Shown in pieces: positions 1 through 7,269 of a stretch of 7,802 nt of DNA (position 1 is the stretch's first letter; every line of letters begins with the position of its first letter). This DNA comes from Spirochaetales bacterium. GTDB taxonomy: Bacteria > Spirochaetota > Spirochaetia > Treponematales > Rectinemataceae. The DNA is taken from positions 43,090 to 50,891 of the forward strand of contig JADLKI010000003.1 of assembly GCA_015657395.1 (NCBI GenBank), in the 5' to 3' direction. Both the position numbers and the translations under genes were made by a program. Under the pieces are notes generated by a model, which had not been told where the DNA came from, did no database searches, and saw only the letters and a list, made by a program, of their open reading frames with translations.

Positions 1-873
1 CCAGATATGTTCGTCAGGGTTCAGCTCCGGTGAATAACCAGGAAGAAAAAAGAGCACAAGTTTGCCCCCAAGACTCGTCACATACTCTTGTACTTTTTTC
101 GATTTGTGGACCGGATGACCATCAAGGATGAGAAAGAGGGGATGATCCACTCCCTGTATGAGCCTTTTAAGAAATCCTATGAATACCTCCGAGGTCATCG
201 CTTTCTTCGTCAGCATGAAGCGCATTTTTCCCTTCGCGGACACCGCGGAAATCATGGTGTCCCGGAAGCGGGCACCCGTGGCCTTTACGACAGGAGTGCT
301 CCCTTTCGGCGCCCATGTCGTCCCCGAATGATAGTCCGACCGAATACTTGCCTCATCCCCAAAGTAAATGCTCGCCCCTTCCCTCTTCGCACGTTTCTTT
401 ATCTTTGGATACTCCGTTTCAAGATACTGCCGTACCTTTCCCGGATCCTGCTGATAGGCACGAAAAAGTGGCTTCTGTCGGCTCAGCCCGAGTTTCTTTA
501 AAAGCCTCCCCACGGATACTTCAGAAAGATGAATATCAAACCGTTGCCGTACCAGTTCCCGGACAATACCGCAGCTCCACAGGGCAAAACTGAATTTGTA
601 TTGCAGGGGCGTGTCCTCCGCAATTATCCGGTATAGCTGCTGTACTTGTGCCCCCGTGACCTTCGCCGGCCTCCCCAATAATCACTTCGCGCGTAACGCT
701 TCTATGCCTCCTTCCCGATAGGCCGTAAGCCATCGATAGATGCAGACACGTTCAAACCCGACTGACTTTATGACCTCTTCTGGACTCTCCCCCGCTTCTA
801 CTCGTTGTACGCTGCTTATCCTGATTTGTTCGAGTGCCTCATGCCCCAGGCGCCTCCCATCGTTCAGCTTCAT
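1..873 (-). pseudogene. IS630-family transposase, in-frame stop, C-terminus beyond window edge
   Basis: DDE transposase of the IS630/Tc1-mariner type. Translating 873 down to 1 gives 291 codons in one frame with a single TGA at 682-684 (codon 64). The N-terminal part (codons 1-63) is a helix-turn-helix region ending in YREGGIEALRAK. After the stop it resumes in the same frame with LLGRPAKVTGAQ, as in intact relatives. The catalytic triad is visible: D173 in YFGDEAS, D251 in LILDGHPVHKSK and E288 in YSPELNPDEHIW, with 36 residues between the second D and the E. The ATG at 873 follows an in-frame TAG closely, so no longer start exists, and its AAGGG motif is unusually near the start. The last 50 or so residues lie off the left edge. 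With one nonsense codon the element is probably inactive, although an internal start could still make the catalytic domain. Confidence 0.9.
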
Positions 874-942
874 TCCCTTATCATACTATATGTGTACTTA
901 CTTGTGAAGATGTTAGTAAAAGCTGAAAAATGACACCGTCCA

Positions 943-1680
943 TCATATGCCTTGCTCAATAAATTGGACTCGCCTTATTTTGAGCCTTACTGAAACACTT
1001 AATATAATTAGTACTATACAGGCCCATTCAGTTAAACCCCCAACCCATTCGATCACACCAAACATAATAATATAAAGCCATAGAATATATAACATACAAC
1101 TTGGTACGCTAGGTTTTCTTCGGAAATAATTGTAGCTTACTGCACAAGATGTAGCCATAAGTATTGATGCGAATAAACTACCCACTACTCCACCAGTGGC
1201 TAAAAAAGGGTAAAATGCGGTATAAAAAGCATTAAATGTCATATTGGGACCTATAAAAATAACATCCGATATATAACTATTTATTTCCTTCTGTATAAAT
1301 AGAATATTCAAATGTAGTACATTCACAAATAATGCATCAAATATCGAAGTAATACCTGTAAAAAACATTCGCAAGACAGCACAATTTACAACAGGCCCAT
1401 CATTTTGTATCCTTTCATAAACTTGACTAAAGGCTTCGAATGCCCCTAATGTACTTATAGTGAAATTTTTAAATGTAAAATCTATTATGTTATCAGCACT
1501 GTAAACTCTCATGGAAATGATAATGATAATTAATGCGATAACTATGATTATTAGTTGCTTATTTTTGCGAGACATTTTTTTTCTTTCTACAGTACATATC
1601 TTTTTTTTGCGTATAAATAGAATACATACAAGAATTACTATAGCCATTTTCAGAATATCAATCCTTGTAAGTATTGCCAA
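943..1680 (-). CDS. wzy: Wzy-like polysaccharide polymerase, C-terminal half (frameshifted)
   Basis: Second half of a multi-pass membrane protein that looks like an O-antigen/oligosaccharide repeat-unit polymerase. Read from the TTG at 1680 it is 245 residues. Hydrophobic helices are near residues 10-24, 42-57, 160-182, 195-212 and 215-231. A polar stretch of about 100 residues (60-160), including GPNMTFNAFYTAFYPFLATGG, resembles the large outer loop and following helix of Wzy proteins. No convincing ribosome binding site precedes the TTG. The frame stays open upstream with no stop as far as about 1816, overlapping the end of the upstream half, so this is better read as the continuation of 1716-2294 after a one-base frameshift than as a separate gene. 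Together the halves give about 440 residues, the usual Wzy length. It ends with TGA 69 bp before the IS630 transposase start. The family call rests on topology, length and cluster context, since Wzy sequences are poorly conserved. Confidence 0.7.
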   Translation of the reverse strand: MAILTRIDILKMAIVILVCILFIRKKKICTVERKKMSRKNKQLIIIVIALIIIIISMRVYSADNIIDFTFKNFTISTLGAFEAFSQVYERIQNDGPVVNCAVLRMFFTGITSIFDALFVNVLHLNILFIQKEINSYISDVIFIGPNMTFNAFYTAFYPFLATGGVVGSLFASILMATSCAVSYNYFRRKPSVPSCMLYILWLYIIMFGVIEWVGGLTEWACIVLIILSVSVRLKIRRVQFIEQGI

Positions 1681-1715
1681 GCAAAATAAAACATAATTGA
1701 TTACCGGTTTACTAT

Positions 1716-1816
1716 TTATTGTGGTTCGTAAAAGACTAAATTTACAAACTTCAATAAGTAAATCAAAAAGACAAAAAATCTCACAAAGTAAGTCAAAAAA
1801 TCTCTTATGGTACTAT
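1716..1816 (-). other. Frameshift window joining the two wzy halves
   Basis: Both reading frames are open here: the N-terminal frame until TAA at 1716-1718, and the C-terminal frame from just after an in-frame TAG near 1816. Joining them needs a -1 shift, equivalent to restoring one lost base. On the minus strand the overlap contains several runs of five or six T, natural sites for a one-base deletion. The exact position cannot be fixed without a homologue. Confidence 0.7.
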
Positions 1817-2294
1817 TGAAATATAGGAAATTTGCATTAAAATTACTTGATGCATCTTGAAACATTAATGCATATCTTATTTGTGCTATTGGCAATCCTC
1901 CTGTCAATAGCTTAATAAAAATATTTATGTTCACAGCCAAAATAGTAAACAAACATATTACTTCTATAATGAAACGCAATTGATTTAACCAACCCTGATT
2001 TCCAAACAGGTTATTCTGGTTTTCTTTAGCTTGCAAATAATCAGCAGCATACAAAGTTACATTTCCATTTTTCGAAAAAAGCAGGAAAACAAAGACTAAC
2101 AAATCAATATTAATCATCAATAAAGCTGAACTTTGCACAGATGGCACATACATTGAATAAAATCCACATCGGCTGAGCCAAATGAAAGAAAAGTACCACA
2201 TCACTATCAAAGATGCTGGATTAATAATTTTATTGAATTTTGCCACGCTGAAGAATGCTAATAATAGCCCTATCAATGTAAATATAACAAGCAA
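1716..2294 (-). CDS. wzy: Wzy-like polysaccharide polymerase, N-terminal half (frameshifted)
   Basis: First 192 residues of the putative repeat-unit polymerase, an inner-membrane enzyme that would join lipid-linked repeat units at the outer face of the membrane. Predicted helices lie near residues 1-18, 25-41, 57-73, 106-129 and 165-185. INPASLIVMWYFSFIWL resembles the early NP-containing helix common in this class. The start is TTG at 2294: an AGGGA motif (2301-2305) sits 6 nt upstream and an in-frame TAG blocks any longer start. That Shine-Dalgarno overlaps the stop codon of the glycosyltransferase gene (TAG at 2304-2306), which suggests translational coupling. The reading frame ends at TAA 1716-1718, just after a helix, where a Wzy would continue. 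The -1 frame carries on into the 943-1680 half, so this is a broken gene, a sequencing error, or less likely a recoded one. Confidence 0.72.
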   Translation of the reverse strand: MLVIFTLIGLLLAFFSVAKFNKIINPASLIVMWYFSFIWLSRCGFYSMYVPSVQSSALLMINIDLLVFVFLLFSKNGNVTLYAADYLQAKENQNNLFGNQGWLNQLRFIIEVICLFTILAVNINIFIKLLTGGLPIAQIRYALMFQDASSNFNANFLYFNSTIRDFLTYFVRFFVFLIYLLKFVNLVFYEPQ

Positions 2295-2303
2295 ACTGAT
2301 TCC

Positions 2304-3428
2304 CTACTTTTTATCCGAATTAATATAATCAATAACAGGTGCCAACCCTACTCTAAAATCGAAATTAGCCTTAGCAAATGCCCTAATCTCATTAGCGATC
2401 TGATCTTTTGACTTTTCATGACAATAAATTTTTGAATAAAAATCTATAACATCTTTCATATTAATATTGCTATTATTAGCTGGTACACGCATGTAGTATG
2501 GATAATCTTTCTTATCATCTAATTCAGTCGAGACACCTGAAATAATAGGCAACCCCTTTGCACAATACTCTTTTCCTTTTAATGAACTATTATAGTAAAT
2601 ATGCGAACGGTGCCGTCCCATTGAATCCAACGCTAATTCGCACTTATCATATATTTCATTAAGCTGATCCCCAAAACGTTCCCCGACAAAAGCAACATAA
2701 TTTTCCAAATGATAATCTTTTACAATCTTTTTATATTTGGATATTTCGACTCCTTCGCCTACAATATAATAATATATTATATTTTTCCTACTTTCATTTT
2801 TATAATATTCTCCCATACCTCGAAGGAATCTATCATAGCCGTGCCAATAATCATATGAGGACACAGTAATAACATTGATTCTATCCCCATTGTTGCAAAC
2901 TTTCTTTCTACTTATTGAATCAAGATCAGCGCAGTTAACTGTTTTGATAGTCGGGATTTTCCAAATATAATCGTCTTTTGAAAAAGTAACAATTCTATCT
3001 ACATACAAATGAAGCTTTTTTCTAGTAGATTCACCATAGTAATCCACTATTTTTCTAAGTCCTTGGCGCTCGCCAACAACAGGGTATGTTGGGACTTCCA
3101 TAATGATTTTTATATTGCTATTACCAGAGCGAAGCCTTTTTAACATATCAATTAATGGAGGTGAAGCAGTTGGCATCCGAATGTATACGAATCCGTAATT
3201 GTTCACATCAATGACATCAAATGCATGAACCATTTCATTTTGTGTGTAATTGTATACATGCGGTAAAAACCACTTGATATTCTCTATAGAGTTTCTTCTA
3301 TTTTCAACACCGACAAATCTAATATTATAGCCTGCCTCTTGGAAAGACTTGATTTGATTTTTAATCTTTCGTGCAATAATTGAGGAATCATTTACATCTC
3401 CTCCCACCCAAAAATATAATCCATTCAT
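2304..3428 (-). CDS. Glycosyltransferase, GT4-like
   Basis: Cytoplasmic or membrane-associated glycosyltransferase, expected to add one sugar to the lipid-linked repeat unit from a nucleotide-sugar donor. The 374 residues have the two-Rossmann GT-B layout. The N-terminal domain contains YIRMPTASPP (83-91) and IIMEVPTYPVVGE (108-120), a motif seen in many O-antigen cluster glycosyltransferases. The C-terminal domain starts at about 185 with VITVSSYDYWHGYDRFL and contains IVGEGVEISKYKKI (222-235). It also has SSLKGKEYCAKGLPII (281-296), which matches the GT4 donor-binding region ending in E...GLP. The ATG at 3428 has a GGAG 7 nt upstream (3436-3439). The gene begins 38 nt after the fucosyltransferase stop, and its own TAG overlaps the wzy ribosome binding site, so it is part of one operon. 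Donor, acceptor and linkage cannot be read from sequence. The gene appears intact. Confidence 0.85.
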   Translation of the reverse strand: MNGLYFWVGGDVNDSSIIARKIKNQIKSFQEAGYNIRFVGVENRRNSIENIKWFLPHVYNYTQNEMVHAFDVIDVNNYGFVYIRMPTASPPLIDMLKRLRSGNSNIKIIMEVPTYPVVGERQGLRKIVDYYGESTRKKLHLYVDRIVTFSKDDYIWKIPTIKTVNCADLDSISRKKVCNNGDRINVITVSSYDYWHGYDRFLRGMGEYYKNESRKNIIYYYIVGEGVEISKYKKIVKDYHLENYVAFVGERFGDQLNEIYDKCELALDSMGRHRSHIYYNSSLKGKEYCAKGLPIISGVSTELDDKKDYPYYMRVPANNSNINMKDVIDFYSKIYCHEKSKDQIANEIRAFAKANFDFRVGLAPVIDYINSDKK

Positions 3429-3466
3429 TTTTTTTCTCCATATTTAATATCCGATACCAAAACAGC

Positions 3467-4390
3467 TTACTGCATTACTTCCTCTCCTGTTTTATAATCA
3501 AGCAACCGCTCTTCTTTGAAGAGTAAGTTCTTATCAACATCTGCATATGTTTTCCCAAAGAAATGATTTGGAGCATATACAATCTTATTGTCACTATCAG
3601 CAAGCCATGCAGCCCACCAACAGAAAGAACTATTTGAAATCACAAAATCGTGGCAGCTTCTAAGTAACGTAAAACTTTCAACTATGCTACATCCTTCAAC
3701 ATACATGGTTTCAAAATCATTAAACCATCCTTCACTCTTGACCATATCTACTCTATCGGCGAATATAAAAAACCTACAATCATTTTTTACTTTTCTTATC
3801 TTTTTCATTGCCTCTTTATAGAACTGAGGCGAGCATATTGGCCATCCTAATTTTGCATATGCTTCATCACATCTCACACTTACCCCAATACTCGTCCCTG
3901 CCTTGTCTATCTGCTCCCTATATTGCTCCGCCTTACGAGAAAGAGGTAAATTCAATTGTATCTCCTCTTGAAGGATGCTCTTAATCGATTCAAACATAGA
4001 TACTTTGACAAAATAGCCGTACATGAAGAGATCATGTGATTGATTAACATCTGGTATATAGTAATCAATGGTAGTATATAACATACCGGGCTTGATAAAA
4101 AATTTTGAGATAATAGGTGCATTTTTTCTCTTAGTTTTTCTATATAAATATTGATAAACATGATACAATCGATAACTAGTCTCATATAACAAATTAAAGT
4201 CATTGTATGTAGATATATTTTTGCTAAGCTTAAAATTTAATAGCTCATAATTACGAATTTTATATTCTTTATATTCTCTTGAATCAATGTACATTTTTGA
4301 GTTTGGATACTTCTGATTTAAAAGTCGCATAGCCGCATACTGAAATAATTGATTCCCAAGGCCACCCATTATTCTCAAAATAATCCTCAT
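3467..4390 (-). CDS. GT11-family alpha-1,2-fucosyltransferase-like protein
   Basis: Member of glycosyltransferase family 11, whose bacterial members transfer fucose from GDP-fucose, usually in alpha-1,2 linkage. Residues 5-20 (LRIMGGLGNQLFQYAA) are the N-terminal family signature. Other landmarks are PICSPQFYKEAMKKI (184-198), FFIFADRVDMVK (207-218) and SNSSFCWWAAWL (252-263), the conserved SNSxFxWWAAWL block. The length of 307 residues is normal. The expected HxRRxDY donor motif is degenerate: at 171-175 the sequence reads SVRCD, without the histidine or the second arginine. The ATG at 4390 is preferred because the family begins MxIxRIMGGLGNQ; an AAGG lies 4 nt and a GGAG 11 nt upstream. A GTG at 4402 would add four residues. 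The IS256 remnant begins only about 30-50 bp upstream, so its original upstream neighbour is uncertain. No GDP-fucose synthesis genes are in the window. Confidence 0.87.
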   Translation of the reverse strand: MRIILRIMGGLGNQLFQYAAMRLLNQKYPNSKMYIDSREYKEYKIRNYELLNFKLSKNISTYNDFNLLYETSYRLYHVYQYLYRKTKRKNAPIISKFFIKPGMLYTTIDYYIPDVNQSHDLFMYGYFVKVSMFESIKSILQEEIQLNLPLSRKAEQYREQIDKAGTSIGVSVRCDEAYAKLGWPICSPQFYKEAMKKIRKVKNDCRFFIFADRVDMVKSEGWFNDFETMYVEGCSIVESFTLLRSCHDFVISNSSFCWWAAWLADSDNKIVYAPNHFFGKTYADVDKNLLFKEERLLDYKTGEEVMQ

Positions 4391-4419
4391 AATGCCTTGC
4401 ACTCCATCGCATAATTAGG

Positions 4420-5119
4420 TCAAGAAATCGGTCTAATATGGCATTGTCAATCAAACTGGAGGGTCACAAGGAGCTTCTGGGGCTCTGGATCGACCAGTCG
4501 GAAGGGGCAAAGTCCTGGCTCAGGATTCTGAATTAGCTTCGTAACCGTGGCGTACAAGATGTAGTGATAGCCGCTGTCGATGAGCTCATGGACTTCCCTG
4601 AGGCTATTGCCTCGGTATTTCCGAAGACGGAAGTGCAGCTTTACATTGTGCACATGGTCAGGAACTCATTGAAGTTCGTGTCCTTCAAAGATCGAAAATC
4701 CATCGCTACCGACCTCAAGACCATTTATTCAGCACCCTCGGAAGAAGCTACCATTGAGCAGTTGGAAGCCTTTGCCTTGAAATGGGATGCCCGCTACCCG
4801 ATGATTTCGAGAGCCTGAAAAGCCCATTGGGCAGAACTCACGCCTTTTTCCAAATTTCCTGATATGATTCGAAAGGTGATCTATACTACCAATGCAATTG
4901 AGTCCTTGGACTTTTCGGTGCGGAAGATCACGAAGGACCAGCAATTGTTCCCGACGGCGGACGCCGCCATGAAGATGAGCTTCATGGCCTTGCAAAACAT
5001 CTCAAAACGATGAGCGATGCCAATACGGGATTGGGGGTGCAGCCCTCAATCAATTCGCGATTCTCTATGGCAACCGTGTGCTGCTATGATCCTCCCCGTT
5101 TACACAATAGTACAGTCTC
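4420..5119 (+). pseudogene. IS256-family transposase remnant, 3' part with right end
   Basis: Decayed C-terminal part of an IS256-family (mutator-type) transposase on the strand opposite the sugar genes. Recognisable blocks are IKLEGHKELLGLWI, VDELMDFPEAI, QLYIVHMVRNSLKFVS (family HxVRNS), KWDARYPMISR, IRKVIYTTNAIESL (catalytic E region), RDWG and NQFAILYGNRVLL. Damage includes TAG at 4534-4536, TGA at 4816-4818 and 5011-5013 (both where relatives have tryptophan), and an apparent one-base insertion near 5038. After the insertion the family C-terminus continues in the next frame to TGA at 5087-5089. The N-terminal part, including the region holding the first catalytic D, is missing. The left boundary is diffuse: homology is clear from 4438 and may extend to about 4420. 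The right end retains an inverted-repeat sequence at 5096-5119. It sits between the fusion gene and the fucosyltransferase and carries no functional product. Confidence 0.9.
5096..5119 (+). repeat. IS256-type right terminal inverted repeat
   Basis: Follows the transposase stop by 6 bp. CCGTTTACACA at 5096-5106 is the exact reverse complement of TGTGTAAACGG at 7620-7630, the left end of the second IS256 copy. The outer part ends in CTC, reading GAGACTG from outside, comparable to GAGCATG at 7603-7609. Confidence 0.7.
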
Positions 5120-5166
5120 GAAGACTATGTAAAATTCTTTCATATTGCGATTTTTACAGCTGTCTC

Positions 5167-6099
5167 TTATTTCATTATGATTTTTCGGAACTCATCATAA
5201 TCTCTAACATAGTCTTCAACTTCATAGTAATCAGAAGCGGCAACGCAAAGAACAGAATCTCTTTGTAACCACAACATTTCTCTCCATATAGGATGATCAA
5301 TGACAATTCCTATCGAAGGATCGCTGAGAGTTATTTCTTCTCTTTGTTTCCCATCATCCAAAATTAGCTGTATTTTCCCGTATGGGCAGAATAAAACTTG
5401 TTTTAATTTCTTATGTGCATGAAACCCTCTTCTGATGCCCTCCGGAACCTTGGATATATAGTAGATACGTTTTATGGTAAACGGCACATCATGATTTGCC
5501 TCGAAGAACGACAGTTCACCTGCGTCTACCGTAGGCACAGTCTTAATACTGATAACCTTACAGCTTGCAACACTATTTCTATTAACAGCATCGTTTAAAT
5601 AGTCATCACCGTTTAAAACTGAGTACCACTTTAAGTCCTTCATACCTTCATATCTGGTCAAGATTTTATGTGAAATATCAAGTGCTTCATGGAAACCATG
5701 TTTGTTATAAAACCTGACTGCCCGCTCATTTTTTCTAGAAACACACCAGTATACACAATTAAGCCCCAGCTCTTCAAAGGCTATACGAATAATCTCTGTC
5801 ATACCGTACCAAGAATAACCACGCCCCATGGCTACGCTACGAACCGTAATAGCAAATTCTGCACTACTTTGCTCTTTATCAATGTGTTTGAGGCTGACTG
5901 TACCCATATATTCATCATTATCTGCCACAATTGCCATATGCAAATCCTCGGTGGTTTCCTCGCTTGCTGCTATAAAGCTTTCAGCATCCTTTAAAGTGCG
6001 CGAAGCAAAATCCGTATGCAAATCATACGTCACATTATCATCATGCATCCATTCAAGCATGAGTGGTGCATCCTTACTTTCAAGTTTTCTTAATAGCAT
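5167..6099 (-). CDS. GNAT acyltransferase fused to FdtA/QdtA-type dTDP-sugar 3,4-ketoisomerase
   Basis: Predicted bifunctional cytoplasmic enzyme of 310 residues. Residues 1 to about 160 are a GNAT domain: LLRKLESKDAPLMLEWM at the start, acetyl-CoA motif MGRGYSWYGM (91-100), then N124 and RFYNKHGF (129-136). Residues 181-310 are a cupin 3,4-ketoisomerase with IKRIYYI (209-215), RGFHAHKKLKQ (224-234, histidines 227 and 229), IWREM (271-275) and DYYEVEDYVRDYDEF (290-304). The family converts dTDP-4-keto-6-deoxyglucose to its 3-keto isomer. The aminotransferase next door would then add the 3-amino group and the GNAT domain would acylate it. The start at 6099 is preferred over an in-frame ATG at 6129: GAGAGG (6107-6112) lies 7 nt upstream and the domain begins immediately, while the upper ATG has no ribosome site. 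The gene starts 36 nt after the aminotransferase stop. Galacto versus gluco product (FdtA versus QdtA type) is not resolved here. The reading frame is unbroken across the linker. Confidence 0.88.
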   Translation of the reverse strand: MLLRKLESKDAPLMLEWMHDDNVTYDLHTDFASRTLKDAESFIAASEETTEDLHMAIVADNDEYMGTVSLKHIDKEQSSAEFAITVRSVAMGRGYSWYGMTEIIRIAFEELGLNCVYWCVSRKNERAVRFYNKHGFHEALDISHKILTRYEGMKDLKWYSVLNGDDYLNDAVNRNSVASCKVISIKTVPTVDAGELSFFEANHDVPFTIKRIYYISKVPEGIRRGFHAHKKLKQVLFCPYGKIQLILDDGKQREEITLSDPSIGIVIDHPIWREMLWLQRDSVLCVAASDYYEVEDYVRDYDEFRKIIMK

Positions 6100-6106
6100 A
6101 TGTAGA

Positions 6107-6112
6107 CCTCTC
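6107..6112 (-). promoter_or_regulatory. Ribosome binding site deciding the fusion-gene start
   Basis: GAGAGG on the minus strand, 7 nt before the ATG at 6099-6097. No comparable site precedes the in-frame ATG at 6129, so translation most likely begins at 6099. Confidence 0.65.
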
Positions 6113-6135
6113 AAGCCCTTTAACTTCATTGGATC

Positions 6136-7233
6136 TTAATTAAACCGATTTATAACTTCAACAACATACTCTATTTCATCTTCCGGCATACTAACATAAA
6201 TCGGAAGGCTAAGTTCTTGTAAAGCAAATTTTTCCGCCACAGGAAGCTTACCCTGTTCATAACCAAGCCTTGAATAACAACCCGCTAAATGACAAGGAAC
6301 TGGATAATGAATTTGTGTATGCACACCGTTTTCTTCCAAGAAGTTATGCAGTCTATCGCGTTCTTCACTAAGGACTGCAAAAATATGATAAACATGCTCT
6401 ACTCCCTGACGAATCTCAGGAAGTTTAATTTTAGGATTTTTTATACCTTTTAAATACTTCTCGGCAATTGTTCTTCTCTCATCATTTCCTGCTTCAATAT
6501 GTTTGAGAGCAACCCCTGTTACTGCTGCCTGAATTTCATCCATACGGCTGTTAATTCCGATAATCTCATGCAGATACTTGACCCTACTGCCATAGTTGCG
6601 AAGCATTTTGACCTTTTCATCTAGTTCATCACTATTCGTGATAATCGCGCCTGAATCGCCAAGAGCACCTACCGGCTTAGTAGGATAAAAACTAAAACAT
6701 CCGGCATCTCCAAAAGTACCAACAAGTTTTCCTTTATACTTTGCTCCGTGTGCCTGTGCACAATCCTCAATAACATGAAGGTCGTTACTTCTAGCAATAT
6801 CCATAATGAAATCCATGTTGCACGGTTGGCCGTACAAATGAACTACCATGATGGCCTTTGTTTTTTTAGTAATTACTTTTTCAATCGCATCAACGTCAAT
6901 ACCAAAGAATTTATCTGCTTCTACGAATACCGGTGTTGCTCCTGTCTCAGAGATAGCTAAGGCAGTAGCAATATATGTATTCGTCTGTACGATTACCTCG
7001 TCGTCGGGCCCTATTCCAAGAGCAGAGATTGCAAGTCGAAGTGCATCCAATCCATTACCTACACCAGCGCAATGCTTTACTCCATGATAATTAGCAAAGT
7101 CTTTCTCGAACTTTGCTAATTCATTTCCGAGAATATATCTGCCAGAGCGAAGTACACGGAGTGCTGCCGTCTCATATTCATCTTGATATTTGGCATATTG
7201 CCTTTTCAATACAGAAAAATCAACTTCCATCAT
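6136..7233 (-). CDS. DegT/DnrJ/EryC1 dTDP-3-keto-6-deoxyhexose aminotransferase (FdtB/QdtB type)
   Basis: PLP-dependent sugar aminotransferase, 365 residues and full length for the family. It probably transfers an amino group from glutamate to C3 of the dTDP-3-keto-6-deoxyhexose made by the adjacent ketoisomerase domain. Visible motifs are GVGNGLDALRLA (57-68, cofactor phosphate binding), VIEDCAQAHGA (154-164, with D157 facing the pyridine nitrogen) and CFSFYPTKPVGALGDSGAI (179-197). K186 in the last motif is the expected PLP Schiff-base lysine. Other family landmarks are LRNYGSRVKY, INSRMDEIQAA and the C-terminal HYPVPCH. A GGAG at 7239-7242 lies 5 nt before the first ATG and 8 nt before the second, so either of the two starting methionines may be used. 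It is the first gene of the visible operon and is followed 36 nt later by the fusion gene. The 3-amino assignment comes from that pairing; alone the family could act at C3 or C4. Confidence 0.9.
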   Translation of the reverse strand: MMEVDFSVLKRQYAKYQDEYETAALRVLRSGRYILGNELAKFEKDFANYHGVKHCAGVGNGLDALRLAISALGIGPDDEVIVQTNTYIATALAISETGATPVFVEADKFFGIDVDAIEKVITKKTKAIMVVHLYGQPCNMDFIMDIARSNDLHVIEDCAQAHGAKYKGKLVGTFGDAGCFSFYPTKPVGALGDSGAIITNSDELDEKVKMLRNYGSRVKYLHEIIGINSRMDEIQAAVTGVALKHIEAGNDERRTIAEKYLKGIKNPKIKLPEIRQGVEHVYHIFAVLSEERDRLHNFLEENGVHTQIHYPVPCHLAGCYSRLGYEQGKLPVAEKFALQELSLPIYVSMPEDEIEYVVEVINRFN

Positions 7234-7269
7234 CTATTCTCCAATTTCATCCAACTACTTAATAACTAT

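Noticed and set aside
88..593. Plus-strand open frames of 137 and 92 codons
   Set aside because: They lie antisense to the IS630 transposase, whose minus-strand translation has family motifs throughout. The plus-strand proteins have no recognisable domain.
874..942. Terminator hairpin after wzy
   Set aside because: No stem followed by a T run is visible on the minus strand; the stretch is a short AT-rich gap before the IS630 start and probably includes the IS end.
1716..1816. Programmed -1 frameshifting in wzy
   Set aside because: No clean X-XXY-YYZ heptamer in the correct phase and no obvious downstream stem-loop were seen. A simple deletion in a T run is the more economical reading.
4729..4995. 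Minus-strand open frame inside the IS256 remnant (another at 4447-4653)
   Set aside because: Antisense shadows of transposase sequence, compositionally unlike real proteins and without family motifs.
4816..5013. Two TGA codons in the IS256 remnant fall where relatives have tryptophan, suggesting TGA read as Trp
   Set aside because: The same remnant also has a TAG and a frameshift and keeps TGG elsewhere, the IS630 TGA is not at a tryptophan position, and the wzy C-terminal half uses TGA as its stop. Ordinary G-to-A decay explains it.
5689..6139. Plus-strand open frames opposite the fusion gene
   Set aside because: The minus strand encodes an intact two-domain enzyme with conserved motifs; the plus frames are shadows.
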